Shown here: positions 40,501-48,064 of the stretch, piece by piece
Layout of the letters: every line of letters starts with the position of its first letter
Position numbering within the stretch: position 1 is the first letter of the stretch
Source of the DNA: Phoronis australis
Lineage: Eukaryota > Phoronida > Phoronidae
Direction: 5' to 3'
DNA: 62,699 nt
Assembly: GCA_002633005.1 (NCBI GenBank)
Contig: NMRA01000618.1
Span: forward strand, 54,420-117,118
Translations under genes and position numbers: made by a program
The notes under the pieces: generated by a model
The model's input: only the letters and a program-made list of their open reading frames with translations
Database searches by the model: none
What the model was told of the DNA's origin: nothing

Positions 40501-43500
40501 GTAGACCCATGACACTCATGAAGCAGTTGAGACGAGAAATCTTCATATACAGAACTGAAACGGCAAATTCTATCCCATAATCTAACATTCCAAACTCACC
40601 GACTGATCACGTCAGTGGCTGCCATTTTGTGAGAGTAGTCGCAAAACACTTTGATTTCACACACACTGGTAATATTGGCTTACAATAGTAAACATGGTCC
40701 TATCTGTTTCAGATTCCAGAAGTGTTACTTTGGTCCAAGGAACAGAAGGAAGAACTCAGTCCCAATCTGACCTTGTTTACGGAACACTTTAATAAGATGT
40801 CTTACTGGTACGTCTGAATAGGGGCATACTTTACAGCGGACATGGGACTCGTTATACCCAGTTGTAGTCTTCTTATTTGGGTAATTGGTGGGTAAATCTG
40901 TGAGTTGTGATGATTTTTTAATTGCTGAAACTTTCTGAAGCCATGTTTTATGCACTGTTTTTTGAAAACTTGTTTAAGAATTGTTTATAAAATGTTACAA
41001 TTTATTGAGAGGGTGTCAAAATAGAATAAATCCCAGATTGTGACCAATTTATATGTGTAGTCAGATTTATTTTGAGTTTGAAATTATGTTTTGTGTGTCA
41101 AAATGAATTCCAATAACGTTAAGGTAGCGACAGTTTCCTGCAAGTGGTCATGATTTCAATATGTCATCAAACATCGCGGATACCCTGATTTACCACCAGG
41201 TGTCGCACTCGTATAATCGAACACGAAGACGCCAAAGACCGGGAGCGTTATTTAATGAAGTTCATCAAGATAATGAAACACCTTCGCAAGCTGAATAACT
41301 TCAACTCCTACCTGGCCATATTGTCTGCTGTGGACTCTGCACCAATCAGGCGGCTTGAATGGCAGAAACAGAACATGGAGGTTGGTTGTCGTGTAGTTGT
41401 ACTGCAGGGTTAAAGGTCATGTTGGCTAGCTGAGACAAATGCTTCGTTTACACAAAGTATAATGTCTGATTTCAACAGAATTTTGTTATTTTAGATAACG
41501 TAGAAAATAAATCTGAAACTAAATAAGGCGATCCAGATCCTCCCAAGGATACTATTGTTTCATGAAATGTAGAATATAAAACGGTAAATAAAACAACAAG
41601 AATGGATCAACTGAAATTTGAAATTTTCGGATGTAATAATTTCCTTTGTCAACAAAAACAGAAATTTAGAAATTAGATGTATTGGGCTAACCAGATTGTC
41701 CTAGCAAAGCCTTGGTAAAATCAGAAAATACGCTTTCAATCTCGCAAATGTAAGCCTGTCAAGTTATAGGTGAAGCTCGCTTTACGTGCCATGTTATGTC
41801 ATCGCGAGGTCCCAGCACAAACACTAAGAGGCTGCTAACAGCTGTATTGAATAGTAGTCTGAATAGAACACCATTGCGTGCAGGTGTTATTCGCAGCTGT
41901 TTAAATTAAATGGTGATTCTCGCGCTGACATAGACAAAAGCAAGCCAGTACGCCTAACAGTTTTAGCAATTTATAGCACTAGTTGGCCCAGGGCGATGCT
42001 CTTAACGTACTGTGATAACCAAATTTACATGTGTTACCTTTGAAGATAGGCTTTTAATACAATGTTGTGGTAAGCTGAAAAGACCAAAACAGAATGGGTG
42101 TAACAGTCAGGCTGCAGGCTGTTAAAAAGAGCCAAGGCTTTACATTCCCATGCAGTATTTTCTTATTGGTCCGGTACCTTAACATTATTTTCATTGAAAG
42201 CGCTGATATGTTGTTTCCATTAGATTTGTGTTTGCAAGGCTGGAAAGCAGTTGCGTACAGATGTTTGTGCACAAATAAGTTTGATGTTGAATAAAATTTA
42301 ATGCAGATGTCAGTCACTACAAAAGGATATGTTTTTTCCTAGCTGTCAGGTGGAACTTTGTTAGTTGAACTTTTATGCTAAGACAAAGCAAAATTACATT
42401 GAGTTCTGAAACGAGCCTTAAAATTGTGTTGCCTGGTAACAATACTTTGATATTATCTTAGTTACTGTGACTGTGACTTGTTGCAGATGCTGAAGGAGTT
42501 CTGTCAGCTCATAGATAGCTCATCCTCATTCAGGGCCTACAGACAAGCCCTTGCTGAAACTGAACCACCATGTATACCCTACATGTAAGTAGATAGTTAT
42601 TCCTCATTCAGGGGCCCAAGCTGCATTTGAGATTTGGGCTTGCAGTTTTCACTTAAATTGATTTTAACCTGGAGTGAAGTACCTCGAATTTTGCACTAAA
42701 ATACAGTTTTTAAGAAAGTTTGCTTCATAATTCCGGTGATTTTTATATTAAGAAGAAACATCATTGTTTTCTGAAAGGCATATTATCCATTGCATTGCGA
42801 GTAGAACTAGAGTTGAGTGCGAATTAATGAGTAAAAAAACTTTGAGCCTGTGCTCAGAAATTGGTTCTCACACCATAGAGGCAAAAAAACAAAAGAAAGT
42901 TTTTAATCAAAAGTCTTTTCCAGCAGACTTAAGCTCTGATATTTTCTTTTTCTACTCCTCCAGTGCAACTTAAGAGTCTTTGGTTTTGAGACTAAGTTAA
43001 ACGTGGATGAGTGGATGGTGCAAGTTTACCCTTAAAGACCTCAGTATTCAGGGCTTGGAATTTTCCGCGGAAACGCGCTTTTTTCAAATGTTCTGTCCGT
43101 GCATTTTATTATATTTCCGCGTAAAAAAAATCGGATTTGATATAAAATTTCCGCGGCAAATTCCTTTCTTACCGTCTTACCGCGGCGTTGCCGACGACGT
43201 TCACCTTGAAAAGCGGAAGTTGCTCTTTATGTTTCGGAGGAACGTAAATTGTCAACATTGCCGGGGCATCTGGGATAGCGTGGTGGGATTTTCAATGGCG
43301 TCTCGTGTGATTGTAAACCGTGGTGACGAATACTACGGCTCTGCAGCCAAAAATGTGTGGGGGTGGGAGTGGAGGAGTGGATGGACGAGATAAGAAGACG
43401 CAGACGCATGCTACTTATAGTGGTAATGTTTTTTTTTTTAGTCCCTACCGATTTTTGTCGGCGAAAGGTTCACATCGAGGCCGGGTAGCGTGCATGTTTT

Positions 43501-45219
43501 GGGCCGTAAAAGTTTCCGCGTTTTTTGTCATTGATCATTCCAAGCCCTGAGTATTGAAACTACAAATTTGGGGTTGAATTTGAAATTTTATAAGCTTGTA
43601 TCAAAAGGTCATCAAATGCGAACTCGCATTATGTATCCGTCTGTTGTACTGGAGTACAAAAACAGAACATTTGTCCATATATCCGTAGAAGGCCATGTAA
43701 CTGGAGACAATTATGAGGAGATTACATGTAGGTCTCTGTACTGCATACTTCCATACAGATGTAATGTTTTCCTCCATGTGTGGGGACTCACCAGGTGGCG
43801 CTTGTGTTACAAGGATCCTACTCATTGAAGAGCTTGCCTTCAGTTTTATTGCATAGGATTTAATCCCATGAACACTTTCCACTCTGATGCCGATTCCTCT
43901 GCTATGAATATTCATGTGTGAAGGAGACGGCGCTTTCCTCAACAGCACCATCTGGTGGCGATGGAGCCGCTCACTTTCTGTTGCCCAACCTCAGCAGAAG
44001 AGGAACCACAAAACTCTGCTGTGCACTCCTTCACTCACCTGTTGAGCGGTGTCACCGCTCATTCTAATGAGAATAGTTTTTATTATCAATGCTTCTTTTT
44101 TCTGTTCTAGCGGTCTTATCCTACAAGACTTGACCTTTGTTCACATTGGCAACCAGGACTTCCTGCCAGATGGAAACGTCAATTTTGCCAAGAGGTGGCA
44201 GCAGTTCAACATTCTAGAGTGCATGAGGAGGTTTAAAAAATGGTGAGTATCAGACATTTAATGTCACCAATTTGGGACAACAATGATGGCCGCGTTTTCT
44301 TTAAGTGTTGAATGTTGTTAGCTACAGTGCAAAATGTGAATATGGCAAACTACTATTGGTTCCATGTACCATTTAAGAACTTGTCCACCATATTGGAGAG
44401 TTTTTGTGTGGACACCTTAAGTGCCCATTTTGTCCAAGGCAGAATGTTGGGCCATAGTTAAGATAACAAAGCTGCACACAATAAGTAAGTGCTATGTCAA
44501 GTTGAAGCGCCCCCTTGTAGGTCATATTGAATCCACCAATTGTAAACTGTCATTTTTTTTGGAACGTCATCACCATCTTGCCGTTGGAGAATTCCATGAG
44601 CGTTCCTCAGGTCATAGTGCAGTGTTTAAAAGTAAAGGAACACTAATTTGCCCCTGTAAAATGGCATCGGAATAAAAGTTGTTTAGGATGTCACAAAAGT
44701 AACTTCCGAGAATAGTTTAGTACTCGGAACACTGCACCCAACATGGTACTTCTTAACTGGCAACTATTATTGGTTCTTACAGTTTGTGATTACAATATGC
44801 ACTTACCACAGCTTCTGAACTTTTACGACTTATTTCTTTTGTTTGAGAATCATGGAACATAGATGGCTGTCAGGGATAAGTGCTATACACCAACTGGTGT
44901 TTCTTTGTTGATATTTCCCAATCTCTATTGTGTAACCTGCCTGAGCAACACAAGGGGGCATCTTGATTTGTGTGCTAGCTGATCGATGTTAATTACCCTC
45001 AAAGAATGTGGTGAAATGTGAGATGGGTTGTTGCGAGTGGGGTCGTTCATGACTTCTCTTGATTCAAACATTCTTTGTTCCAGTGATTACTCATTCAAGA
45101 AGAACCCGAAAGTGATCACGTTCTTCTGTGATTTTGACGACTATCTGTGCGAGGAGTCGCTATGGCAGATCTCCGAGTTGATCAAGCCACGTGGAGGCAA
45201 AAAGAAAACGTCAATGTAA
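6558..45219 (+). CDS. RAPGEF1: RAPGEF1/C3G Rap guanine nucleotide exchange factor, multi-exon gene
   Basis: Gene-level entry; the exons are listed separately. The product activates Rap1 and related Ras-family GTPases by catalysing GDP release, and is recruited to membranes and adhesion sites through Crk SH3 domains. Numbering from the start at 6558 without the microexon gives 1,137 residues (vertebrate C3G is about 1,077-1,095). Order: N-terminal helical region (about 12-140, including VVDK and MLPGSAS); proline-rich disordered region (about 200-750) with PxLPxK motifs near residues 230, 575 and 660; REM domain (about 760-910, with EAFLTTYRTFISPENL); RasGEF catalytic domain (about 905-1130, with the helical-hairpin sequence KLNNFNSYLAILSAVDSAPI and the segment PPCIPYIGLILQDLTFVH). 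All sixteen exons from 24920 onward join in phase without a stop. Identity is from my recognition of the family. The exon calls are strong; the extreme N terminus is less certain. Confidence 0.96.
7099..7116. repeat. Poly-G tract with assembly N
   Basis: An almost uninterrupted G run with an N at 7108. Similar G tracts occur near 28000, 51840 and 55955, the last with an N at 55968. The Ns probably mark sequencing difficulty. Confidence 0.8.
10469..10503. repeat. (TG)n microsatellite
   Basis: A pure TG dinucleotide run of about 17 repeats in the large intron. It produces histidine-threonine shadow frames on the minus strand. Confidence 0.98.
10757..11009. mobile_element. Tc1-like MITE, copy 1
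   Basis: The left end reads TACAATACAAGACAAAAGTA, and the reverse complement of the right end reads TACAGTACATACCAAAAATA; both then reach a CAGACAAAAT/CTGACAAAAT block. TA on each side fits a TA target-site duplication. The CAGTAC...AAAGTATTC pattern resembles Tc1-family inverted repeats. No transposase is encoded. Confidence 0.75.
11651..11931. mobile_element. Tc1-like MITE, copy 2
   Basis: Left end TACAGTACAAGCTAAAAGTA; reverse complement of the right end TACAGTACAAGACAAAAGCA, followed by a GGACAAAATGGC block shared with the other copies. The interior holds short CCGTAATGTCCGG repeats near 11753-11788. Confidence 0.8.
14151..14386. repeat. Minisatellite, about 26-bp unit x 9
   Basis: About nine tandem copies of a 26-bp unit with consensus TTATTGAAAGACATGTCCCT followed by GTCAAC. 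Copies differ by scattered substitutions such as ACATGT/ACGTGT. Confidence 0.93.
17763..17798 (+). CDS. RAPGEF1: Possible C3G microexon
   Basis: A pyrimidine-rich acceptor ending CCCATAG at 17762 and a strong GTGAGT donor at 17799 bound 36 bases. They encode LDDTSLCRTKSM in phase 0 at both ends, so the segment could be included or skipped without changing the C3G frame. I see no family homology in the peptide. It is a candidate only. Confidence 0.3.
17924..18171. mobile_element. Tc1-like MITE, copy 3
   Basis: Left end TACAGTACACGGTGAAAGTA, then ATCGGACAAAGTACCG. The reverse complement of the right end is TACAGTACACGTCAGAAGTA, then TTCAGACAAAATGGCC. The interior resembles copy 1 (TTAATTCCC...TCTTGGTTGTGA-type segment). 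Confidence 0.8.
19127..20500. repeat. 1.37-kb tandem duplication, copy 1
   Basis: From TGCTTACTCTTAAACGCCAG to TTGTCTGCTAC, this segment recurs at 20730-22099 with only scattered differences. Examples are a 2-base indel near 19199 and a 5-base indel in TATAATATACAGG. It carries a Tc1-like MITE. The right end abuts a 229-base insertion not seen after copy 2. Confidence 0.95.
19509..19701. mobile_element. Tc1-like MITE, copy 4 (inside duplication copy 1)
   Basis: A shorter and more diverged member. It has CGTCTGAAGTAATCGGACGA on the left. On the right, the reverse complement has CACAGTAAAAGCCACAGATA, then ATCGGACAAAATG. Its ends are degraded compared with copies 1-3. Confidence 0.6.
20501..20728. 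other. 228-bp spacer between tandem copies, with inverted arms
   Basis: Unique to copy 1. It contains CGTGATTTTCGGACACTG near 20511 and its approximate inverse CTAGTGTCCGAATTTCGTGG near 20628, plus other GTGTCCGAATTT repeats. It may be a small inverted-repeat insertion. Confidence 0.4.
20730..22099. repeat. 1.37-kb tandem duplication, copy 2
   Basis: Second copy of the segment at 19127-20500, beginning directly after an N at 20729. After the shared TTGTCTGCTAC end it continues into ATTGCTTTCAATG, whereas copy 1 continues into GGTAAAGTCGCG. Confidence 0.95.
21115..21306. mobile_element. Tc1-like MITE, copy 5 (inside duplication copy 2)
   Basis: The counterpart of the element at 19509 within the second copy of the tandem duplication. 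It was therefore present before the duplication, or is allelic to it. Confidence 0.6.
22432..22513. repeat. Palindromic repeat, copy 1
   Basis: ATTAACGTGCCCGCATTTTG on the left and GGTTCTCTAAATGTGGCCAC near the right end form an imperfect hairpin. It is the same family as 45572-45655. Confidence 0.6.
23711..24149. repeat. Minisatellite, 19-bp unit x about 23
   Basis: About 23 tandem copies of a 19-bp unit, consensus AGGGGTAAAGCCAATATTC. Variant units (AGCTGTAAAG, AGGTGTAAAG, AGGTGTTAAG) are interspersed and some units are one base short. It lies about 770 bases upstream of the first diagnostic C3G exon. Confidence 0.97.
24920..25092 (+). CDS. RAPGEF1: C3G exon: N-terminal helical region
   Basis: Acceptor TTTCAG, donor GTGAGA. 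Starts in phase 0 and ends in phase 2. It encodes SVDKLQRESRKVFQAL followed by RYIHGVVDKNTLQMLPGSAS and a VLETV segment, matching the conserved N-terminal block of vertebrate C3G (ALRYF...VVDK...LEMLPGSAS). This is the first exon that identifies the family on sequence alone. Confidence 0.93.
25093..29923. other. C3G intron, 4.8 kb
   Basis: No coding sequence recognised. It contains one copy of a dispersed repeat (27171-27317) whose reverse complement occurs at 35347-35492, and a short G tract near 28000. Confidence 0.6.
27171..27317 (+). repeat. Dispersed repeat, plus-strand copy
   Basis: It shares, in inverse orientation, the run from CTTGAGCCAGGTTTCT-like sequence through TATTAATAAAGCATA and CAGTGCAATGGGCCCACATG to CAGACCGCTTGCAA with 35347-35492. 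No coding potential seen; class unknown. Confidence 0.65.
29924..30071 (+). CDS. RAPGEF1: C3G exon: N-terminal helical region, continued
   Basis: Acceptor CTTTCAG, donor GTATAC. The split serine codon is completed from the previous exon and the exon ends in phase 0. It encodes the YQSLANLIKWADSILING block, the counterpart of YQSLANLIRWSDQVMLEG in vertebrate C3G, then a helix ending ITAVDEVMK. Confidence 0.95.
30785..30900 (+). CDS. RAPGEF1: C3G exon: linker after the N-terminal helices
   Basis: Acceptor CGTACAG, donor GTACTG. Phase 0 in, phase 2 out. It encodes DILQLAADKLQNKGF and then a serine/proline-rich stretch (SSRSPSVKNVSPS) like the SP-rich linker in vertebrate C3G. A second possible donor lies inside the exon at CTACAG|GTCAAG, position 30890; using it would change the phase. 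Confidence 0.88.
31790..31969 (+). CDS. RAPGEF1: C3G exon: start of the proline-rich region
   Basis: Acceptor TATTGCAG, donor GTGAGT. Phase 2 in, phase 2 out. It encodes the LPDIPLTPREKEIL block, matching the LTDREVEIL segment of vertebrate C3G, followed by the proline cluster EPPPKPPLPSERVPV, which corresponds to vertebrate VAPPKPPLPGIRVV. Confidence 0.93.
32477..33570 (+). CDS. RAPGEF1: C3G exon: long Ser/Gln/Pro-rich exon with two PxLPxK Crk motifs
   Basis: At 1,094 bases this is by far the largest exon. Acceptor TTTCCAG, donor GTAAGT; phase 2 in, phase 1 out. It opens with EPPPLPVKRRSS and closes with RPPPLPPKKKHG, both fitting the PxLPxK Crk N-SH3 consensus. A weaker PPIPQKQR site lies near 32895. 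The middle is low-complexity: serine, glutamine, threonine, phenylalanine and asparagine dominate, with SQQWSQSSSSS-type runs and an FPPFQNPNNIF patch. It is probably disordered. The corresponding vertebrate region is also poorly conserved apart from its proline motifs. Confidence 0.95.
33571..36132. other. C3G intron, 2.6 kb
   Basis: No coding sequence recognised. It contains a single N at 35290, followed within 60 bases by the minus-strand copy of the dispersed repeat at 35347-35492. Confidence 0.6.
35347..35492 (-). repeat. Dispersed repeat, minus-strand copy
   Basis: The inverse of 27171-27317: CATGTGGGCCCATTGCACTG, TATGCTTTATTAATATA and AAACCTGACTCAAGGG are the complementary landmarks. 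Confidence 0.65.
36133..36383 (+). CDS. RAPGEF1: C3G exon: AYM block and third PxLPxK Crk motif
   Basis: Acceptor TTTGTAG, donor GTAAGT. Phase 1 in, phase 0 out. The KKKHVEAYMEMFGNY junction matches vertebrate KNKHMLAYMQLLEDY. The exon ends with IAPVLPPKRKS, a PxLPxK motif. Two acidic, serine-rich patches (SSDNSDVLSIGSNDD) precede the motif. Confidence 0.94.
36849..36945. repeat. Palindromic repeat, copy 2 (diverged)
   Basis: The core CTAGTTTTCTCCACATAATA, ACGGGCATC and GGTTCTCAAAATCTGG parallels the hairpin at 45572-45655 (CCAGTTTTCTCTAATGAGTA, ACGGGCGAC, GGTTCTCGTAATGTGG). The outer arms are degraded. Confidence 0.45.
37037..37143 (+). CDS. RAPGEF1: C3G exon: acidic Ser/Pro linker
   Basis: Acceptor CTCTTTAG, donor GTGAGT. 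Phase 0 in, phase 2 out. It encodes a low-complexity SSSEPGEDEGPERSAS stretch between the last Crk motif and the pre-REM region. It is assigned by phase and position more than by homology. Confidence 0.82.
37265..37318. repeat. Short tandem repeat, 18-bp unit x 3
   Basis: Three copies of TAATAAGTATTATTGTGG in a C3G intron. Each unit contains a small AATA/TATT palindrome. Confidence 0.9.
37678..37840 (+). CDS. RAPGEF1: C3G exon: pre-REM linker
   Basis: Acceptor TTCCAG, donor GTATGT. Phase 2 in, phase 0 out. It encodes DSDFSELNTLDDVDVSDQLV followed by RKKQ. This parallels the EEEVDELSLIDHNEIMSRL block just before the REM domain of vertebrate C3G. Confidence 0.88.
38388..38463 (+). CDS. RAPGEF1: C3G exon: start of REM domain
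   Basis: Acceptor TTGCAG, donor GTGAGT. Phase 0 in, phase 1 out. It encodes GEDGPDIRGGTVDALIVHAT, essentially the vertebrate GDDGPDVRGGSGDILLVHAT block that opens the Ras exchanger motif. Confidence 0.96.
38739..38913 (+). CDS. RAPGEF1: C3G exon: REM domain core
   Basis: Acceptor TTCACAG, donor GTGAGT. Phase 1 in, phase 2 out. It encodes YQEAFLTTYRTFISPENLIG then YRYRKFS and LLVRVIDEL, a near-exact match to the REM (RasGEF N-terminal) domain. This domain packs against and stabilises the catalytic hairpin. Confidence 0.98.
39482..39737 (+). CDS. RAPGEF1: C3G exon: REM to RasGEF junction
   Basis: Acceptor TCTTGCAG, donor GTCAGT. Phase 2 in, phase 0 out. It encodes the LCDGELMLARILRRKILEK helix, then the linker KPLSLTDFKSQELAEQMTLL and LDAELFQKIE, the start of the catalytic domain. 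Confidence 0.97.
39892..40127. mobile_element. Fold-back (long inverted repeat) element
   Basis: CTTATTTTCACAACCAGAAA at the left and its exact inverse TTTCTGGTTGTGAAAATAAG at the right begin arms of about 62-65 bases. The arms extend through GGCTCCTATCAGCAGCCATC with few differences. They enclose about 107 bases. It lies in the intron between two C3G exons. No coding capacity; class unassigned. Confidence 0.8.
40713..40807 (+). CDS. RAPGEF1: C3G exon: RasGEF domain
   Basis: Acceptor GTTTCAG, donor GTACGT. Phase 0 in, phase 2 out. It encodes IPEVLLWSKEQKEELSPNLT and then FTEHFNKMSYW, matching vertebrate IPEVLLWAKEQNEEKSPNLT. Confidence 0.98.
41200..41380 (+). CDS. RAPGEF1: C3G exon: RasGEF catalytic core
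   Basis: Acceptor CACCAG, donor GTTGGT. Phase 2 in, phase 0 out. It encodes KFIKIMKHLRKLNNFNSYLA and then ILSAVDSAPIRRLEWQKQ, the conserved core and helical-hairpin region that opens the GTPase switch. No key residue appears altered, so the enzyme is predicted active. Confidence 0.98.
41381..42486. other. C3G intron, 1.1 kb
   Basis: I see nothing recognisable in this intron. Confidence 0.6.
42487..42584 (+). CDS. RAPGEF1: C3G exon: RasGEF domain
   Basis: Acceptor GTTGCAG, donor GTAAGT. Phase 0 in, phase 2 out. It encodes FCQLIDSSSSFRAYRQALAE followed by PPCIPY, matching the vertebrate LIDSSSSFRAYRAALSE block. Confidence 0.98.
43049..43549. mobile_element. hAT-like non-autonomous element, 501 bp, target site AGTATT
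   Basis: CAGGGCTTGGAATTTTCCGC on the left; the reverse complement of the right end begins CAGGGCTTGGAATGATCAAT. A 6-base direct repeat AGTATT flanks it at 43043-43048 and 43550-43555. The interior is GC-richer than the surrounding intron, with several CCGCGG-like words. It has a short open frame starting MASRVIVNRGDEYYGSAAKN, unassigned. Confidence 0.75.
43788..43803 (+). promoter_or_regulatory. CTCF-like motif (weak)
   Basis: TCACCAGGTGGCGCTT closely resembles the bilaterian CTCF core CCACCAGGGGGCGCT. A second related word, CACCATCTGGTGGCG, lies at 43947-43961. This is motif similarity only. Confidence 0.2.
44111..44242 (+). CDS. RAPGEF1: C3G exon: RasGEF domain
   Basis: Acceptor GTTCTAG, donor GTGAGT. 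Phase 2 in, phase 2 out. It encodes GLILQDLTFVHIGN, DGNVNFAKRWQQFNILECMR and FKK. This is the LILQDLTFVHLGN segment of the catalytic domain. Confidence 0.98.
45084..45219 (+). CDS. RAPGEF1: C3G terminal coding exon
   Basis: Acceptor GTTCCAG; TAA stop at 45217-45219. It encodes CDYSFKKNPKVITFFCDFDD, then EESLWQISELIKPRGGKKKT and SM. It corresponds to the vertebrate C terminus, where LWELSLKIKPR is followed by a short basic tail. Confidence 0.97.
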
Positions 45220-45571
45220 CGGTTGCCGTGGAAATGTCAATCAACGAATGGTTTTGATGTGACTGCTGTTAGGATTTAGGAAGAATGCAGATCCTAGTTG
45301 TCCTGGAAATACATTTTGATGAGGGAATTACTGTTTACCCGCATATACCATCCATTGGATAATAGAAAAGCGATACATCTGGGTCCACATTCACGTGTCG
45401 TACTGGGTGTTGAACACTGTCTGGATGGCTCTTTAATAGGTGGCTATCACACTCCAGGGGACCAGTAATTAACATTGAAAAATGACTTATCAAGGTTACC
45501 AAAGATCTGTGTTTTTACTCACCGTGACAGCAAAACTAGTCTCATCTACTCTCCTTTGGGTATTAGTCAGG

Positions 45572-45655
45572 TATAACGTGCCCGCATTTTGAGAACCAGT
45601 TTTCTCTAATGAGTAACGGGCGACAAACTGGTTCTCGTAATGTGGGCACGTTATA
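45572..45655. repeat. Palindromic repeat, copy 3 (best conserved)
   Basis: An 84-bp near-perfect palindrome. It starts TATAACGTGCCCGCATTTTG and ends with the inverse GTAATGTGGGCACGTTATA. The inner arms are GAGAACCAGTTT and AAACTGGTTCTC. It lies 350 bases after the C3G stop codon and would form a strong hairpin if transcribed. Confidence 0.75.
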
Positions 45656-46930
45656 TCCGATTATTGCCATCTTTTGTATAAGTTAGCTGCATCATTAGTG
45701 CCATTGTGTTGTGGTGATTACATGGGAGATAAATGTTATCAGGCCTTGCACTCCGCCGGATTTTTTTATTATAAACCAGCTACCTGCTCCCTGGTGGTCT
45801 GTAAATGGGGATAGGGCTGGTTCTCCAATGAACAAACTGGTGAATTGAGAAAATTAGAGGAATAAATGCTCGTCACCTAGTCGCAAACTTGGTGAAGTCT
45901 TTTCAAATTTCAAGAATTACCTTTTCAACAGGCCATTTTCAACTCTTTAAATTGTAATGAAATTTTCTGATTCCCAACTGGAAAGTTTTAATTTTTGCCT
46001 TAATATGCAATCAGTTATAATCATGTGCTGTCTTTTTTTGTTAAAAAAGTAACTGTTTAAAAAAACATTTGACAAATTTGTGTTAGAGCTGTATGTTCTT
46101 AATGTAAATATGCTAAGAACTGTGTTTAACATTTTTGATTTATTGTAAAAATAGGTATCATTCGTCAAATTCCACTATTAAAATTTAACTGCAACTCCTC
46201 ATTTTATGCAACGAATATCTGTTTGAAGGCAACATAAAATTAAGTCATGTTTCCTTCGACCTCAGAGTTTAAAAGAAGTGTGAAATTTTGCATGATAATT
46301 GACCCTCGCACCAAAGAGAAATCAATCTTCAAAACTGCAGAGAGGTCTGAAAACGGTCGATAGAATCAACAGAAGTCATCACCTACAACTTGTATATTTG
46401 ACAAAGAATGCTGCGTTTAAAGAAATGTGAGTAGCAGTGGATGAATCCTAATTCTCTACAATAATATTTAAATATTTAATTTTTGGAGGGAAATGTACGA
46501 AGGGTGATCATTACCTGAAAATGTGCCTCTTTAATTTATTGAAAATTCCCTAAACCCTTTACACTACATGGCGCATTATCATCCATTGATGCCAATATGT
46601 GCATTTGTTAATTTGTAAAATGTTTACCAAATTGAATTCTCTGTTCTGAATACTTGGCAGCTTGTTATTTTAAATTGTTATCCGTATGATAATGTTGTGG
46701 TGCTCATGTGATTCTGAAAGATGGTACATATGGGGATAATTCTTATAATTTGGAGACAGTTTTCATTGGCTGGTCACTGGCTAATTCACCTAATCTTAGA
46801 ATCTACCTAATCTTCGTCGAATGTATGGTGACTGCTGAATGCAATTTGTTGTCAATTGTACGGTGCTATTTTATGGTGTGTTTTTTCAAACTTCTTAAAC
46901 TCCATCTGAGCACCTTGTGACAACAGTGAT

Positions 46931-47186
46931 TGATGCTAGACCAGGACTGAGTTCTGTAGACCTGATGCTAGACCAGGGCTGAGTTCTGTAGACCTGATGC
47001 TAGACCAGGGCTGAGTTCTTTACACCTGATGCTAGACCAGGGCTGAGTTCTGTACACCTGATGCTAGACCAGGGCTGAGTTCTGTACACCTGATGCTAGA
47101 CCAGGGCTGAGTTCTGTAGACCTGATGCTAGACCAGGGCTGAGTTCTGTACACCTGACGCTAGACCAGGGCTGACTTCTGTAGACC
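46931..47186. repeat. Minisatellite, 32-bp unit x 8
   Basis: Eight tandem copies of a 32-bp unit containing TGATGCTAGACCAGGGCTGA followed by GTTCTGTACACC. Copies are nearly identical, with TACACC/TAGACC variation. Confidence 0.97.
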
Positions 47187-48064
47187 TGACGTGATCTTGT
47201 GTTTTCGGGAGGTTTTTGCATGTATGGAATGCTTGCGATGCTTTGTCATGTTGCCCTCAAATTCTGCGAATTTGTTGAATTTTGTTTAACTAAAGTTCTC
47301 ATTTGTGACCCGGAGGATGTTCAGATTGTGACAAGATCATGCCATTGCAGGAGGTCTCATGTCTAGCATGTAGTTTAAGCATATATTCTGGCCAATGAGA
47401 AGGCTCTGTTGTAGGTATGCAATCCAAGTGTCTTCCTCCCATGCTGAGGAATCCCCTGGAGTCTTAATCGGGCCCAGCTGTGTGGCCTTAGCACGCTTGG
47501 TGCACCGCAGAAGGCACCAGGTCATCTGCCTATTTTTTAACTGTCTTCCTTCTGGTGTAGAATGCTCATATTGTTCTTTAGTGTTCGCTGTTGTTCATAT
47601 TCTCAAAGCTGTTTTACACTCGCCTTCTGTTAAATATTTTCATAATTTAAAACAGTGTTTGGCTGGCTTAGAACACATGAAAAGCTTCATCAATCAAAAT
47701 GTATTGGAACATTTCCATAACTACACACCTGCATGTATTTGCCCATTTTTCTGACATTTTATGAAAACAGAACTTCGTGGCTGGCTGCCATTTTGTTGGT
47801 GTACCACCAAAAATATCAAATTTACTTTGAAAATTATGCATTAAATTCTGTCTGTTTTGAAAAACACACTTGATTAGGTGTTGATGAAGCATCATTAGGA
47901 ATACTTGTAAACTTGATTGGTTTGCATTTTTTCTTATACATCAAAATGTGGTCACAAGTTACTTTGAATGGTATGGTATCAGTTAAGTCACGTTACTTTG
48001 TAATGTTGAACATGGTAAGTGTGACATCATCCCACTTGTGACGTTTATGGCCATCAGCTCAAAG

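Noticed and set aside
47337-47754. Open frames on both strands after the 32-bp minisatellite
   Set aside because: No family resemblance and no splice or start context that I can support.
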